From positions 376,395 through 440,394 of the forward strand of contig UYJD01000004.1 of assembly GCA_900618795.1 (NCBI GenBank): a stretch of DNA of 64,000 nucleotides, given 5' to 3'. A program made the position numbers and the translations under genes. Shown piece by piece: positions 53,506 to 64,000 of this stretch. The notes under the pieces were generated by a model. The model did not search any database. It was not told where the DNA came from and saw only the letters and a program-made list of their open reading frames with translations. The stretch comes from Cyanodermella asteris (Eukaryota; Ascomycota; Lecanoromycetes; Ostropales; Stictidaceae). Position 1 is the first letter of the stretch, and every line of letters starts with the position of its first letter.

Positions 53506-53950
53506 CTACTACCCCCAGATAGGACCTGTAAGGCCTTGTAACCATATTTGATAATGATAGATGACCAATAATAGGGCATACTCCAGCATCGCAGAAGGTT
53601 TTGCGACACGGCAAAGCCGTGATCTGCAGTCGCAGCCTCGTGCATACCACTGTATAGCTCCCAAAGTGCGCAGTCAAATGTCTGTGCCGCGAGCTGCAAG
53701 GTTATCGAGTGAGAGACTGACCAGTAGAGGCAGTCACCATTGGAGTGGCTCGTTCCTGGTTCGTCGGTGGAACAGTGAGGTGTGAACTGTGAACACGAGA
53801 GTTGAGGCTGAAAGCGGCACGACCCGAGTTTAACGTCCACAGTACTGATATCAGCGCGGTCCAACGTTTCCCCGCCGCCGACAAGCGCTTGACCGAGGAT
53901 GAACTGAACGCTCGTTCAGAAGTATCGTCAGCCATGCAGCTCCCATCTCC
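53506..53950. other. Divergent region with probable 5' exons of the membrane gene
   Basis: Minus-strand frames here are protein-like (MPYYWSSIIIKYGYKALQ, LWELYSGMHEAATADHGF), but I could not choose a splice model. It also holds the TED1 promoter. Confidence 0.35.
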
Positions 53951-55492
53951 ATGTCCCCCGTCTCCCAGATCGCCGGAGTACTATTCTATATATCCACCCT
54001 TTCGTGGTTATACCTGTACCTCTATCCGATATGGCTCGGCTGCGGCTTTCCCCTGACGCAGGCGCCATCGTTGCCCCCGGCGCCGCAACAGCAGTTTCCC
54101 TATTTCCAGTCTGAGCCTGCACGAGAGGCTCCCTTCCGATTGCTCGTGCTCGCAGACCCACAGCTCGAAGGCGACACGAGCCTGCCCAAGACCGACTGGG
54201 CTTTCGAGTTGTTCAAGCCGGAAAAGCTGGGTCGTGCTGCGCTGCAATCGCTGAAATATGTTCGGAAGAAGCTCGACCTTTGGGGAAACGACCGCTACCT
54301 GGCGCATATATTCCGGTCGCTTCGGACGTTCACCAATCCGACTCACGTGACGGTGCTCGGAGATTTGTTGGGCTCGCAATGGATTTCGGATGAGGAGTTC
54401 GAGCGGCGGGCTGACAGGTTTTGGAACGTCGTGTTTGCGGGAGCCAGTCCGATACCCGAGTTCATCACCAGACAGCCGCACAAAGAAGAGCTGGGACACG
54501 ATGCGTGGAAATTTGGTATCATGTCGGTTGTAGGGAACCATGATGTGGGATATGCTGGAGACATGAACGAGGCGAGGGTGGAAAGGTTCGAGCGGAGATT
54601 TGGACCAGTCAACTGGGAAGTTGAGTTTGAACTACCGATCAAGAAGAATGGGGCAAGTGACGCGGCTAGCGAGAGCAGCGCGCCTAGGAGACCACCATCG
54701 ATAAGGATCCAAGTGCTGAACAGCATGAACCTCGACACACCGGCTTTCGTGGAGAGTCTACAGAGCGACACGTATGCCGCGCTCAACGGGTTCATCGAGC
54801 GGAGCCGAGACGTCGCTGACAAGGACGTCTTCACCATCCTCCTGACGCATGTGCCCCTCTTTAAGCCCCGAGGGGTGTGCACTGACGCCCCATATTTCAG
54901 TTTCCACCCCGATAGCAACGGCGGCGGCGTCAAAGAACAGAACCTGCTCAGCGAGCATGTGAGCAAGGCCCTGCTCGAAGGCACTTTCGGCATGGGCTAC
55001 ACCTCAGCTGGCCGCAAAGGAATCATCTTGACTGGCCATGACCATGAAGGCTGCGACGTCTGGCATTGGCTGCCGCCAGACGGCTTCACCGACACAATTC
55101 ATGGGTGGAACGCGACCCGGCTCAGGCACCACCTTCGGACCAATCTGACTGCGGGCAGACCTGGCATCCGCGAAGTCACGATGAGGGCCATGATGGGCGA
55201 ATACGACGGGAATGCAGCGTTCTTGTCGGCATGGTACGACGAGGAAGAAGGGGAGTGGGGCTACGCTGTTTCCAAATGTGCACTAGGTTCACAGCACGCT
55301 TGGTGGGCTATCCATATCATTTTCCTCATCACTGCGCTTGTGGGTGCATGTGCTTCGTACGAGTATTCGGTGTCGGTATTCAGGAGAAAGAGGGCGTTGA
55401 CAAGCGAGACGCGGCGGCGGCAAGGGGCCGCAGCGCCTGCTTCGAGCTCGAGTGGCGAGGTTGTGAAACAAGCAAGATTACGAAGAGTATAA
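53951..55492 (+). CDS. TED1/CDC1-type ER metallophosphoesterase
   Basis: A single exon of 513 residues ending in TAA. An N-terminal membrane helix (IAGVLFYISTLSWLYLYLY) precedes a calcineurin-like phosphoesterase domain with its metal motifs in order: RLLVLADPQLEG (D-x-x-Q variant of the first block), VTVLGDLLGS (GDxxD/G block), VVGNHDVGYAG (GNHD), LLTHVPLFKP (H) and LTGHDHEGCDVWH (GHxH). A second hydrophobic helix near residue 450 (WWAIHIIFLITALVGACASY) and a basic tail complete an ER type topology. Yeast Ted1 and Cdc1 and mammalian PGAP5 remove ethanolamine phosphate from the GPI glycan, so that GPI proteins can leave the ER. The ADPQLEG and GHDHEGCD motifs are typical of this subgroup. A link with GPI proteins such as that at 3086 is only functional, not genetic. 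Confidence 0.9.
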   Translation: MSPVSQIAGVLFYISTLSWLYLYLYPIWLGCGFPLTQAPSLPPAPQQQFPYFQSEPAREAPFRLLVLADPQLEGDTSLPKTDWAFELFKPEKLGRAALQSLKYVRKKLDLWGNDRYLAHIFRSLRTFTNPTHVTVLGDLLGSQWISDEEFERRADRFWNVVFAGASPIPEFITRQPHKEELGHDAWKFGIMSVVGNHDVGYAGDMNEARVERFERRFGPVNWEVEFELPIKKNGASDAASESSAPRRPPSIRIQVLNSMNLDTPAFVESLQSDTYAALNGFIERSRDVADKDVFTILLTHVPLFKPRGVCTDAPYFSFHPDSNGGGVKEQNLLSEHVSKALLEGTFGMGYTSAGRKGIILTGHDHEGCDVWHWLPPDGFTDTIHGWNATRLRHHLRTNLTAGRPGIREVTMRAMMGEYDGNAAFLSAWYDEEEGEWGYAVSKCALGSQHAWWAIHIIFLITALVGACASYEYSVSVFRRKRALTSETRRRQGAAAPASSSSGEVVKQARLRRV

Positions 55493-56026
55493 CAAGCATA
55501 TCTACCTATTCTCCACAGATGTTTTGTGTTGGTGCAAATTTCGAGCTAATCGTTATTTTGTTGTACCGAGCCCGGGTTTGCCACGCAGTCGATCTGAACT
55601 GGCGAGTCCGCAAAGACAGTGCTCTGGCGATCTTTGAGAATTATCGCCCTGACTTGGTCTTGTCCACACCTCGTTCGACCAAAAGACTGCCGTTGACCGT
55701 TGGAATTTGTCGAAATCGGTTCTAGAGCTGCAGTGCAAAACCGTAATCCAGGTCGGTGTCGCGCAGCTGGTTAGTGGAAAACTTTGCAAAGCCGGATATC
55801 CGCGTCGACGAGGTAGTCCAACCAGCACTCGCAAAATTGCCCCGCGGGCGGTCATGCTTTCCGTATTGCCATGTGCCATGATGATGCAGAGCCTCGTGTC
55901 ATGTCCAGAACGAAGCGGGCGGAAAAGCATTTCGGGGATAGGGTTTGTACACTGTGGCTTGTAGTCAAAGCGCTGGACTCGACGAGGCTCGCGAACGGCC
56001 CGTTTGAGTTATGGATCTGAAGCCCC

Positions 56027-56893
56027 ATGAACTCATGGAGGCCCTTGGTCCAGACCAGCTTTCCGCGGGGGCGATCTTCAGACAGAGCTTTCGCAGGACT
56101 GTGCAGGGGGCTGCAGTCGCTATCGTGTTATGCACCGATTCGCGGCAGAGATGGAGATGGTCCGGGTACGAAGTGCACCATTGCGGCTGTAGCGACGAGG
56201 CTAGATGCCACAAGCTGTGAACAGACACTCCACATCGCGTCTGATGATGCTTCTGTCGAAATGAACAAGTCTCGAAGCCGGGCGATAACAGGCCTGGCTC
56301 GGCGGCACTGGACACTGGCTCTTGAGTGCAGTCGCAATTCAAGGTTGATTCCGAGGCAAACGTTTGAATTCTTATCACATAAAGATATGACAGTGACTTC
56401 AGAGTGGCTTTTAGTGAGCTCTGCCAGTCCGACGAGGCTCCGCGTACGCGGGAGCGTAGCAGGACAGGGAAGCACGATTGTGCGAAACGACGATTTGATG
56501 CCGGCGCTGATTGCAGCAGTGCCGACGCCCGTGTGTTCGAGTCCCGGACGGCATGGTCGATCGAATCACATCACGCCTCACCCTCGAAGTAAGCCGAGCA
56601 TGCTCTGTGGCGACCGAACCGGCCCTTGGATTCTGATACGTCGTCTAGGCTTCGGTATGACGCTCAAAGCGCGGCAGGACCTTCAGCTGTGGCAGTTAGA
56701 TCTGAGTCCGCGGTTCTGGATTGAAGCCGGGCCCAGTGGCATTCTTACATTTCATCGAACATGGGGAAAATTTGACTTCAAGTGCTGTGGAGAGGCGCTG
56801 ACGTTCGATCGCCATGGTCGTCGCCCACTTGCCGGATTGTGGATTTCTTTTTCCCCGTGGCGACAATGCTCGAAGTCGCTTTCACGCAGCTGA
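56027..56893 (+). CDS. Orphan 288-codon ORF of doubtful status
   Basis: An uninterrupted frame from ATG 56027 to TGA. No annotated gene lies on the other strand, so it is not a shadow of one. Its second half has a somewhat protein-like composition (for example LWQLDLSPRFWIEAGPSGI), but there is no domain, signal peptide or membrane segment that I recognise, and codon use looks unbiased. A chance ORF this long is uncommon in this base composition, yet possible. It may be a lineage-specific gene or a relic. Confidence 0.25.
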   Translation: MNSWRPLVQTSFPRGRSSDRAFAGLCRGLQSLSCYAPIRGRDGDGPGTKCTIAAVATRLDATSCEQTLHIASDDASVEMNKSRSRAITGLARRHWTLALECSRNSRLIPRQTFEFLSHKDMTVTSEWLLVSSASPTRLRVRGSVAGQGSTIVRNDDLMPALIAAVPTPVCSSPGRHGRSNHITPHPRSKPSMLCGDRTGPWILIRRLGFGMTLKARQDLQLWQLDLSPRFWIEAGPSGILTFHRTWGKFDFKCCGEALTFDRHGRRPLAGLWISFSPWRQCSKSLSRS

Positions 56894-56983
56894 AAGTTGT
56901 GAGCTCCAACGATGACAGATGCAGAGGGCCGACAGACGAGAAACAAAGCCGCGCCACGACACGCAGCAGTCGTGGTGGTGTGC

Positions 56984-57046
56984 AGAACAGGACAGGACAG
57001 AACAGGACAGGACAGGACAAGCCAGGACAGGATAGAACAGGACATG
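56984..57046 (+). repeat. GGACA pentamer microsatellite
   Basis: About twelve units of GGACA with variants (GAACA, GCCA, GGATA). It lies about 300 bases before the Zn2Cys6 start codon and could vary in length between isolates. Confidence 0.9.
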
Positions 57047-57354
57047 ACGGTCCAGAATGAGCGAGACTGTGTCTTCTTTCCAGACTGTGCCTGATTTCTC
57101 GGCGCGTCGGTGGCGATAAGCAGTCGGTCAAGCTTAGACATGCTGAAGTGGTGGGAGAAAGAAGACCACAGGCAGATAGATCGAGGCACATTACAGGACA
57201 GTAAGGTTCCCCCTCCCAGCTGGCGAGGAAGATAGTCTTGATCGGCAGCGAGCAACCTTATTACCTACCTTACTGCACTGCTCTGTTTGTTCTTCCTGCC
57301 GTCTCGCTCGCTCGCTCGCGCGCGCACGCACCGATACTTATTTCGGCCTCTTCC

Positions 57355-59109
57355 ATGCCCGCACTCTCGCTTGCCACCTTTGCCACTCAACGCACGCGTA
57401 CCGAGCACGTCGACCTGCAGACCCAGTCTGCGTATGGTGGAATGGAAACATCGCTGGGCAGCAGGGCCAACAAACGGGGCTCGCGCTCGCAGGCGCAAAA
57501 GGTATCGAGAAGGCGGCAATGCGTGCGCAAGGCCTGCAACAGCTGCAGGGAGCGCAAGTCGAAGGTGAGAGAGCAGACGCAGGCCCGGCAGCTTTTTATA
57601 GTCGTGTCCAAGTTCAGGCTCAAGCTCAAGCTCAAGCTCGGGCAATTGCGAGACTGACTTTCTCCTGCTCCATCTAGTGTGACGGCGTCGAGCCCGAGTG
57701 TGGCAGCTGTCGAAGAAAAGGCCTCGAATGTGTCTACTCGGCGTCGACGAGCGAAAAGTACGCCGACATGCAGGCAAACAATCGGCGATTGGAAGGCGAG
57801 CTGGACTCGGCCTCCGGTCTTCCTCTTCGTCCGACTCGTCCCTACCTTGATACCCATCGTGAGCCTTATGCCAACGCGTCGAGCAGCGCCCACGCCTTGC
57901 TGAACGAGCTTACCCATGCATCCGACCAGCAAAGCGCCGCAATCCTCGCCCAGATCCGCTGGTCTCGCTCCTGGGAGGACCTGGCTGCCGGCATTCATGC
58001 CTGGACGCAGCCCTCACCCTCCGCGGCAGCTCCCTATTTTGATCCTGCCACTCGAGAATCCTCATCAAGCATCTATCCGGCCTCAAGTCGGTCGGATGAC
58101 GGTCCGCTAGCTTCATATCCTCCCAGTGCTTCCGTCCTCTCCACCCCGGCAACCCCGACCTCCACTAGCCTTCTCATTCCTTATGCCTTCGATCGTGAGA
58201 CTTGGCTGCGCAACCACCCTGAAGAAGGGGACACTTCACTGGCTGCAGCACGCCGACATGGTCTCCGCGTCCAGGTACACTTTGCAAACATCGCCCTGTC
58301 GCTTGATGCTCGCTTTGGCAACCTGCCCTTCTCGCGCTCGGTAGCTTCCAACGGCCACCCGCCTCACCTGCAGACTCAGCAGATGAAGAATCTGTTTGCC
58401 TCACCCTGGGAGGTACGCATCGCCAGCTTCACGGGGCCAACAGACAACGATCCCATTCAGCGCATCTATCAGTCCATAGTTGAAACTATTCGGGCTGAAG
58501 GCGGCGATGTCGAGGCCTTCTGTGGTCTTCATCCATATGCTCAAGCTCTGAGCAATGACGTGGTTTTCCAGAAAGCCCCGAGACTTTCTCAAGTCGTCGT
58601 GGGCATGGTCAGAAGCGTCAAGCCGGACGAACCGGTGCCAAACATGACCCAATACGGCTTCATGTTGGCCTATTGGACTTTGATGAAATGGATGCTTGCG
58701 CCTTCGCCTGCCACCTTTCACGGCATGCCGGATTATATTCGCCCGACCCCGGCGCAGCTTTTCGCACCTCATCCTATGGTATTCGATTTTGTCAACTTTC
58801 CGGCACTTCGAGATGCCATTTGCCAGTTGAATCGCCCTTTGTACCGGTGGCTCACCCAAGCCTGCATGACCGTTCAATGCAAAGAGCCCGAAGTCGACTT
58901 TCCCATTTTCAAGCGGCATGCAGTGACTGGAGAGCTTGATCTGCATCCAATGTGCAAGGTCAGTACTCTTCTTATCCCTCTGTGTGGTACAAGTTGACTA
59001 ACATTTGCAGGTTCACGTGACACGCCCTGAAAACTGGTCGTTCGGAGCTTCTGTCAAGTCATTGTTCGAAGACCTTGACAACTTTGCGCAGCTCAGACCA
59101 GACGATTGA
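57355..59109 (+). CDS. Zn2Cys6 transcription factor with DUF3425 C-terminus
   Basis: Exons 57355-57564, 57678-58958 and 59011-59109 give 529 residues and TGA. The start could be ATG 57355 or ATG 57442. Intron 1 (GTGAGA...CTAG, 113 bases) splits the zinc cluster: exon 1 ends ACNSCRERKSK and exon 2 begins CDGVEPECGSCRRKGLECVY, together C-x2-C-x6-C-x6-C-x2-C-x6-C, the binuclear zinc cluster. A short coiled segment (KYADMQANNRRLEGELDSAS) follows. Residues about 330-529 (PHPMVFDFVNFPALRDAI, VHVTRPENWSFGASVKSLFE) match the DUF3425 pattern, in which an aromatic P-x-x-x-x-F-x-x-x-P-x-x-R-D block and a final N-W segment are typical. DUF3425 is usually joined to bZIP domains; here it is joined to a zinc cluster. 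Nuclear DNA binding is expected. Targets are unknown. It may regulate neighbours, but nothing in the sequence shows this. Confidence 0.88.
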
Positions 59110-59401
59110 AAGTGTCCATCCTGAAATGACCCCACGACTTTCTCATACAAAGTCCAGAGCCCCATGTCAGGCAAGCCTCCAACAGGAACGCCGTCAAGGG
59201 CCAACGGAAAATGTCCCAGGATCGCACATACTCATTCGACTCGCGGCAGGTAGGACGGAGTGTTACTTCGGCACTTTTAACTACTGGCTGACTGCAACGC
59301 CAAAGAAGCGAGGACGATGATAGCAGTACACGCATTTGCTCATCGAATCATGTCATTGTACAGCACAGCACAAATACAAGCTCAGAATCCGGGTCGAATC
59401 A

Positions 59402-60811
59402 TCAAGGCCCAACATAGACCTGTTTCTGGACGTGGATTTTGCCCATTTTCATGGACTCATCGTGCCCGTCTCCACCCATGGACTGCGCAATCCTACCCAT
59501 CTCGACATCCCCGGGTCGCGCCCACCGTCCCACGCCGACGTACTGACTGTCATCCGCCGGCCTAGCACTACTCACCTGGACCGAATAACCCTGACCAAAA
59601 CCCGGACTTGGCATCGCCGGTATATTCACTCGCGGCACGACCCCGTTCCTCGCACCTCGGCCCGCAAGACTCTGTTCACTCGCACTCTTTTGCAACCCAT
59701 CCCTGGGCAAAGACTTTTCCGAAGCCTGTCGCCACAGGTGTTTCGGCTGCTTGCTCCCCTTCGCACCCCACCCTTTCCTACTCCTCGAATCCGCGCTGGA
59801 AACGAGAGTGAGGCTCCCGTCTCCCGTTCTGCGGCTTCTCTCCAACATGCTCCTCTCCCATCGCTTACCGACCTCGTGTACGAGGGGCCGCAGCGCGGGT
59901 ATGCACGCGACGACAACCCACGTATTAATCTCCACCATCGCCCACAGCGCTGCGCCCGTCTGGTTGAACGTCGGGTCCTGGCCGGGTCTGCTCGCGGCGT
60001 CGACGAGCTGCCAGAGTCGTATTGCGGAGACTATGGTGACGCCGAGGCCGAGGGCGAAGGTGCTGCCAATGGCGATGCGCTGAGATAGGGAGCGCTGGAT
60101 TTGGGCGATCGACCAAAGAGGGATGAGCAGGACGACGAGGTCAAGGACTATGGTCAAGACCTCGTTGGTGAGGAAGAAGTCGTACTCTTGGATACACGTG
60201 CTGGGGATGCTGAGGTCCCAGAAACCGCGGACCGGGTTGCACGAGAGGAGGCCAACGAGCACCTGACGAGGTTAGATGTGGAAGAAGGGATCGGTGAGGT
60301 AAACATACTGCTGCAATCATCCAGCCTATATTGAGCAGTGCGGCAATCTGGATGGGTCGCTTGGCGCTGCTGTTGCGGAAGATACGCCAGTACAATGCCA
60401 GCAGGGACAGTTTACTGAGCGTCAAGGCCATCGGATACACGATCGCCAAGGAGTAGAGGCCTTTAAGGTACTCCGTCAAGTGGTGCGCGTCCGACTTGCC
60501 AATGTGCTGGCCATAGAAGTTCCGGTCGGCTTCGACCATGATGACGGCATCATAAGCCCAACATAGAATCTTGGAAACAGTTGTCAGCGAATGAGTTCTT
60601 TTTTTTTTGAAGCAACCAAGAAACTGACGGCAGCCGCAAGCACAAGCCAGTCGTCCTTTTCAACCTCGATACGCGTACACGTCCTCGAGATGAACCGTAG
60701 CACGACCGTCGCCGCCGAGATCACGGTAAAGGCGATTCCGACGGCTTCGAGGACCGGCCCGTAATTGTCATCGACATCGATCCCCGGATACGTAGGAGTT
60801 TCAAAGGACAT
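59402..60811 (-). CDS. PTH11-like rhodopsin-fold membrane protein (SAT4 family), long tail
   Basis: Exons 60629-60811, 60309-60569 and 59402-60262 give 434 residues and TGA. Introns are 59 and 46 bases (GTCAGT...AAG; GTATGT, CTAAC branch, CAG). Seven helices are recognised: VGIAFTVISAATVVLRFISR, WLVLAAAILCWAYDAVIM, SLAIVYPMALTLSKLSLLALYWRIF, AALLNIGWMIAAVLVGLLSC, FFLTNEVLTIVLDLVVLLIPL, IAIGSTFALGLGVTIVSAIRL and WAMVEINTWVVVACIPALRPL. The loop LLSCNPVRGFWD is the conserved C-x-P-x-x-x-x-W element, and VEINTWVVVACIPALRPL is the family's final signature. The cytosolic tail of about 140 residues is Ser/Arg-rich with many possible phosphorylation sites. It is an orphan GPCR-like sensor. It is convergent with the Zn2Cys6 gene, 292 bases apart, and is the second member of its family in the window. 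Confidence 0.88.
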
Positions 60812-62408
60812 GTTCCTTCAAATCTGACCAGTCCGAGATAAGAGGTGGTCATCGACAATACGGAAGGCAGACAAAAGGGAAGAAAGGAAAAGTATGAAAT
60901 AAAAAAAGAGCGCCGTTTCCTCGAACAAGTACTCCAAAATAAAACAGGCCCGTCCTCCACGTCCTATTTCAGGCAAACTGACAGGGATATATCCACGAGC
61001 CGTGTCAAGCCAACGGCGGAGCCATAACCAAGAGTGTCTCTTACCACCCTGGAGGATTCGGGGAACCTGGGGAGCGGGAGCGGCACAGAATAAAAGAAAA
61101 AGGTGGCCTGAGCACGGTTCGAAAGGCAAAGAAGAGAAGGAGGAAGATGCTACTCGCAACGGCCACGAAACGTAGCTTCGTTGGTAGGCAGGTCGGGGTT
61201 TTTGGGGATGTAAGACCCTAGGTAGGTAGTTCCGCCCGTGGAAAACACATGCCCCGACGTCGTAATGTGGACTGGGGGAGGGGAAAAGAAGGGGGAGGGT
61301 TTCTGGGGAAAATGGCATGGAAGTGAAAAATCTGGAGAAGAGGCGATGAGTAGATGGTTCTCATTTTTGGGAGTTGTGGGTTGTCGTTTGTGGGTTCGAA
61401 GTTGCCCGCTTGTCGCGTGTTTCACGAGCTGGGGGGTTCGTGAGCGGGAGAGAGAGAGTGACGACGCCTGAATGGAACGATGCCTTGCCTGTACTTGCGG
61501 TGTTGTGGCCACTGCATCATCTTACGCCCGGGACGATGAGCTGTTGGTCTTTGGCAGCGGCGCAGCGCTCTTTTTGCCCATTATCTATGTATGATGGAAG
61601 GACTCGAAGGACGGGATGAAATCCAGGGTTGGCCGATGTCACGTCGGTAGCGGGGCTATTAATGTCCTCTTGTGGGGAGGTTTTTTACTTGCATCCATGT
61701 ATCGTCCTGTCAACGTGTCAAAGCATCACACCATGGCCACGCGCAACGGGCTCATGGTTCGCAACGGCCAACGAGAGTGTTTGAACGGGAAAAGCCATGA
61801 CCTCAAAGGTGGACTGATGGACTCAGCCTGGGGCGTTTGCCTTGTTTGCCTTGCTCGTTCAGTTGATCGGCGTTTGGACATGCCACGTGAAGTTTCATCT
61901 CAATGCTCATCGCTCAGGGAGTGTGCCGCGTGTGCTTGCCTGCCGTCCCGCGTGCTTGTAGCCGTCCAGTCAAGAAATGGTGAGGTCGCAAGGGCGTGTT
62001 CGCTTGCAAGCCGCCTACCGGGTGGTCAGCATGCAGTATGGCCGCTTTTGCGGACTACGGGCGGGCTGCACTGCCTGAGTGGAAGATCAGTTACATCGAC
62101 TATCGGCTTGCAACGTTGCCTGCATCTGAGCTGTTGATCCACAAGTGGAGGAGTGCTCATGTCTACAGCCTGGTCTATCCTATGCCAATGCCATCGTATG
62201 GACGGCCGAAACTTGTCAAATCACAGAATGTGGTGGCAATATGGTGGAGGATTTGATTGTAGGTGTGTTTTATTCGTCGTCAATCATAGCTTGGGGCCCG
62301 ACGAGCTTGCGCTCAGCATTCAAAATACAGCAGCGAGCGCAAAGGTATTCAGAACAAATGTTCTCTGGGCATCCGAAAGAAACGCGCCTGTCTTTTCAGA
62401 GATAGTTC
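60812..62408. other. Intergenic, no supported gene
   Basis: About 1.6 kb upstream of the second rhodopsin-fold gene and downstream of the dioxygenase gene. Purine-rich near 60880 and 61270. A plus-strand ORF of 173 codons at 61616-62137 has no motif. Confidence 0.5.
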
Positions 62409-63087
62409 CTAACCCCTGGCAGAGATGTAGGCCTGGCGATGAGAATTGACGTCCGTCTGCTCGCTGCGCGGCAGAGCTTCCCACTTGGGCTCATCCTGGA
62501 ATAGACGAGTCGCCTTGATGTACTATTCGAATGAATTAGCAAACATGGTCCCAAACAAATCCAAGCAAAACGAGACCACAAAGACTTCGCTTCGCATGAC
62601 AAGAACTTACATTGTCAGTGTCGACCGTGAACCGATGGTAGATGCCAGCCGGTAGCACAATCAAATCGCCAGCGTCCATGCGAATCCGAATCCACCTGTC
62701 GCCCTCGTTTCGCACGTCAAAGTATCCCTTGCCGTCGAGAATGTATCGAATCTCCTCGTCCTCGTGCATGTGCTCGCGGAAGAACATTTCGATCTTGGAT
62801 TCGTAGGCGTCGCCCATGGCGGCGGGTGCTACGGTGATGACGTCCTTGTTCTTGTAGTTGCGCTCCTTGGCCAACTTTGCGACATCCTCTTCGCTGGTGG
62901 GACCTCCGATGGGGAACGAGTAATAGAGGACCCCAACGTCGGCGAGTGCGGATTCGGGGAGGACGTCGCCGGACTCGTGGGGCAGACGGCAGTCGCCCTA
63001 AGAGGCGTGAGAAATGTGTGGAAAAGTGAAAGGTGTCTGTGTGATTGAACTTACCTCGACGTTGTCGTAATAGTAGACCTTGACCAT
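62409..63087 (-). CDS. ADI1: Acireductone dioxygenase (methionine salvage)
   Basis: Exons 63055-63087, 62611-62997 and 62409-62522 give 177 residues and TAG. Exon 1 is [11 protein letters not shown], exon 2 begins [11 protein letters not shown]. Introns have GTAAGT donors and TAG acceptors. The cupin metal site is complete: [16 protein letters not shown] supplies H, H and E, and [10 protein letters not shown] the fourth ligand, H. The [15 protein letters not shown] strand and the C-terminal [17 protein letters not shown] are typical of the family. With Fe the enzyme cleaves acireductone to formate and the keto acid precursor of methionine; with Ni it gives a different, off-pathway product. 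Expected cytosolic and nuclear. Length equals the usual about 180 residues. The gene stands alone; no other salvage gene is in the window. Confidence 0.95.
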
Positions 63088-64000
63088 TTTGTTGTATTAA
63101 TCTGGAGGTTGTTCGGCCCTAGGTATGACGGTCAACAGGTTTGGTGGCGTGCTTCAGATATATTTCTGCGCGAGAGGGTCTTGCGGGGCCGGCCTTGTTT
63201 TAAGAAGCCTCGTCTGCGCCCTGCGCGAGAGAACAACGAAATGGCCGCTCAACGACGGCTGACGCAGGGATGGAAATGGTGTGCCACTCTGCTGCGCGGT
63301 TGCATCGTCTCGCTCGGACCAGTGTGATCTTCGCCTGACAGCGTCTAACGAAAGAGCGTCTATTGCGTTCGACACCGGGAATATGCTGAGTGCCTTGAAG
63401 CGACGACTTCCAGCAACATCTAGAGAATGACGCTGATCGCGCAAGTCACAGCATCAGCTTAAAGCGGCATGTGATAGGCAACGTACTTTCTTTCATTGGT
63501 CAGACACTACGACAGCGTTGAGCATGGCTGAAGGCGGAGGCTTGAGCACGGCACTCATGCTCACCACCCTTGACGATGACGACTGTGGACGGCCCGTTTC
63601 GAGGCCGTTTCCCGTGGAGTGGAAGGATCATCGCCATGTTTGCAGACATGCTAAGTGAAGAGAGGGTCTTGTTTCACGTGGTCACGGGCAATCTTCCATT
63701 GGCTGGCCTATGCGCGATCGAACCGCAAGGACAGTTATTGGACTGAAACATTGAACCAAGGCTCTGCCAACGGAAGCTCGAGCTTGACTCGTCACCTTGA
63801 ATATTCCGACTTTGACCGAGCTACATGACCGCCGGGAAGTTTTTACCGATCCGGTAACTCCGTGAGGCCTTAAGATGCTACAACTGCGCTTAATCATAGA
63901 GTTTTGGTCGCTACAAGATGTAATTTATATTGTTAGATAGCTAATTCAATGTTCTTGTCACGGACAAAGGAAAGACCGATCAGACGTCAGGGACGCTGAT
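63088..64000. other. Intergenic to right edge, no supported gene
   Basis: Promoter side of the dioxygenase gene and further sequence becoming AT-rich at the end. Short ORFs only; no frame is open to the right edge with a recognisable domain. Confidence 0.55.

Larger units (their letters stand above)
55493..57354. other. Long intergenic region with one orphan ORF and a repeat
   Basis: About 1.9 kb between TED1 and the Zn2Cys6 gene. It includes the 288-codon ORF at 56027-56893 and the GGACA microsatellite, both listed separately, and a CTCG/CG repeat at 57301-57330. Confidence 0.5.

Overview
The window looks like nuclear DNA of a filamentous ascomycete (Pezizomycotina). Genes are split by short introns of about 46 to 216 bases with GT...AG ends and CTAAC/CTGAC-type branch points. 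The families present (fungal KCTD-type BTB, Kre9/Knh1-like GPI protein, PTH11-like rhodopsin-fold receptors, Zn2Cys6-DUF3425 regulator, LisH SomA/Flo8 regulator, GT71 mannosyltransferase) are typical of that group. A Dothideomycete is my best guess, but the sequence alone does not settle the order. I see no tRNA, rRNA, CRISPR array, intact transposon or biosynthetic cluster. Two runs of exactly 25 N mark assembly gaps next to poly-C.

Layout. 0-13 kb: a BTB/POZ gene cut by the left edge, a small UPF0390 nuclear protein, a GPI-anchored wall protein, a three-module dsRBD-like protein, a tiny cysteine-rich secreted protein, a secreted SnoaL-like protein and two unresolved ORFs. 13.5-21 kb: one very long intronless IQGAP gene and an NCS1 purine/cytosine permease. 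22.5-27.3 kb: two neighbouring minus-strand genes of Myb/SANT-like repeats. 27.8-33.6 kb: a PPxY-bearing membrane protein and a SomA/Flo8 homologue. 36-38.6 kb: BET3 (TRAPP) and SNRNP40 (U5 snRNP), divergently transcribed. 39.7-48.8 kb: a surface/secreted gene group (DUF7732-like protein, cytochrome P450, serine-repeat secreted protein, GT71 mannosyltransferase). 49.8-60.8 kb: two rhodopsin-fold receptors, an unknown polytopic membrane protein, a TED1/CDC1 phosphoesterase and a Zn2Cys6-DUF3425 factor. 62.4-63.1 kb: acireductone dioxygenase of methionine salvage.

The genes do not form one operon-like pathway. Housekeeping genes (IQGAP, BET3, SNRNP40, TED1, ADI1) alternate with secreted, wall and sensing genes.

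Most noteworthy: an in-frame TAG lies inside the P450 and the GT71 genes with clear homologous coding sequence on both sides. Another TAG sits in the dsRBD-like gene, where it could be a splice acceptor. The SomA and dsRBD genes end in TAG followed by further open, protein-like frame. No gene is broken by TGA or TAA. Readthrough, nonsense mutation (CAG to TAG) and assembly error are all open; general reassignment of TAG is unlikely because the glutamine-rich 1,694-residue IQGAP frame contains none. Other points are a 9-base micro-exon in BET3, a homopolymer frameshift in a Myb-repeat gene, and a small secreted cysteine-rich candidate effector.

Exon coordinates were worked out by eye from frame continuity, splice signals and recall of family features; none was checked with transcripts or a database.
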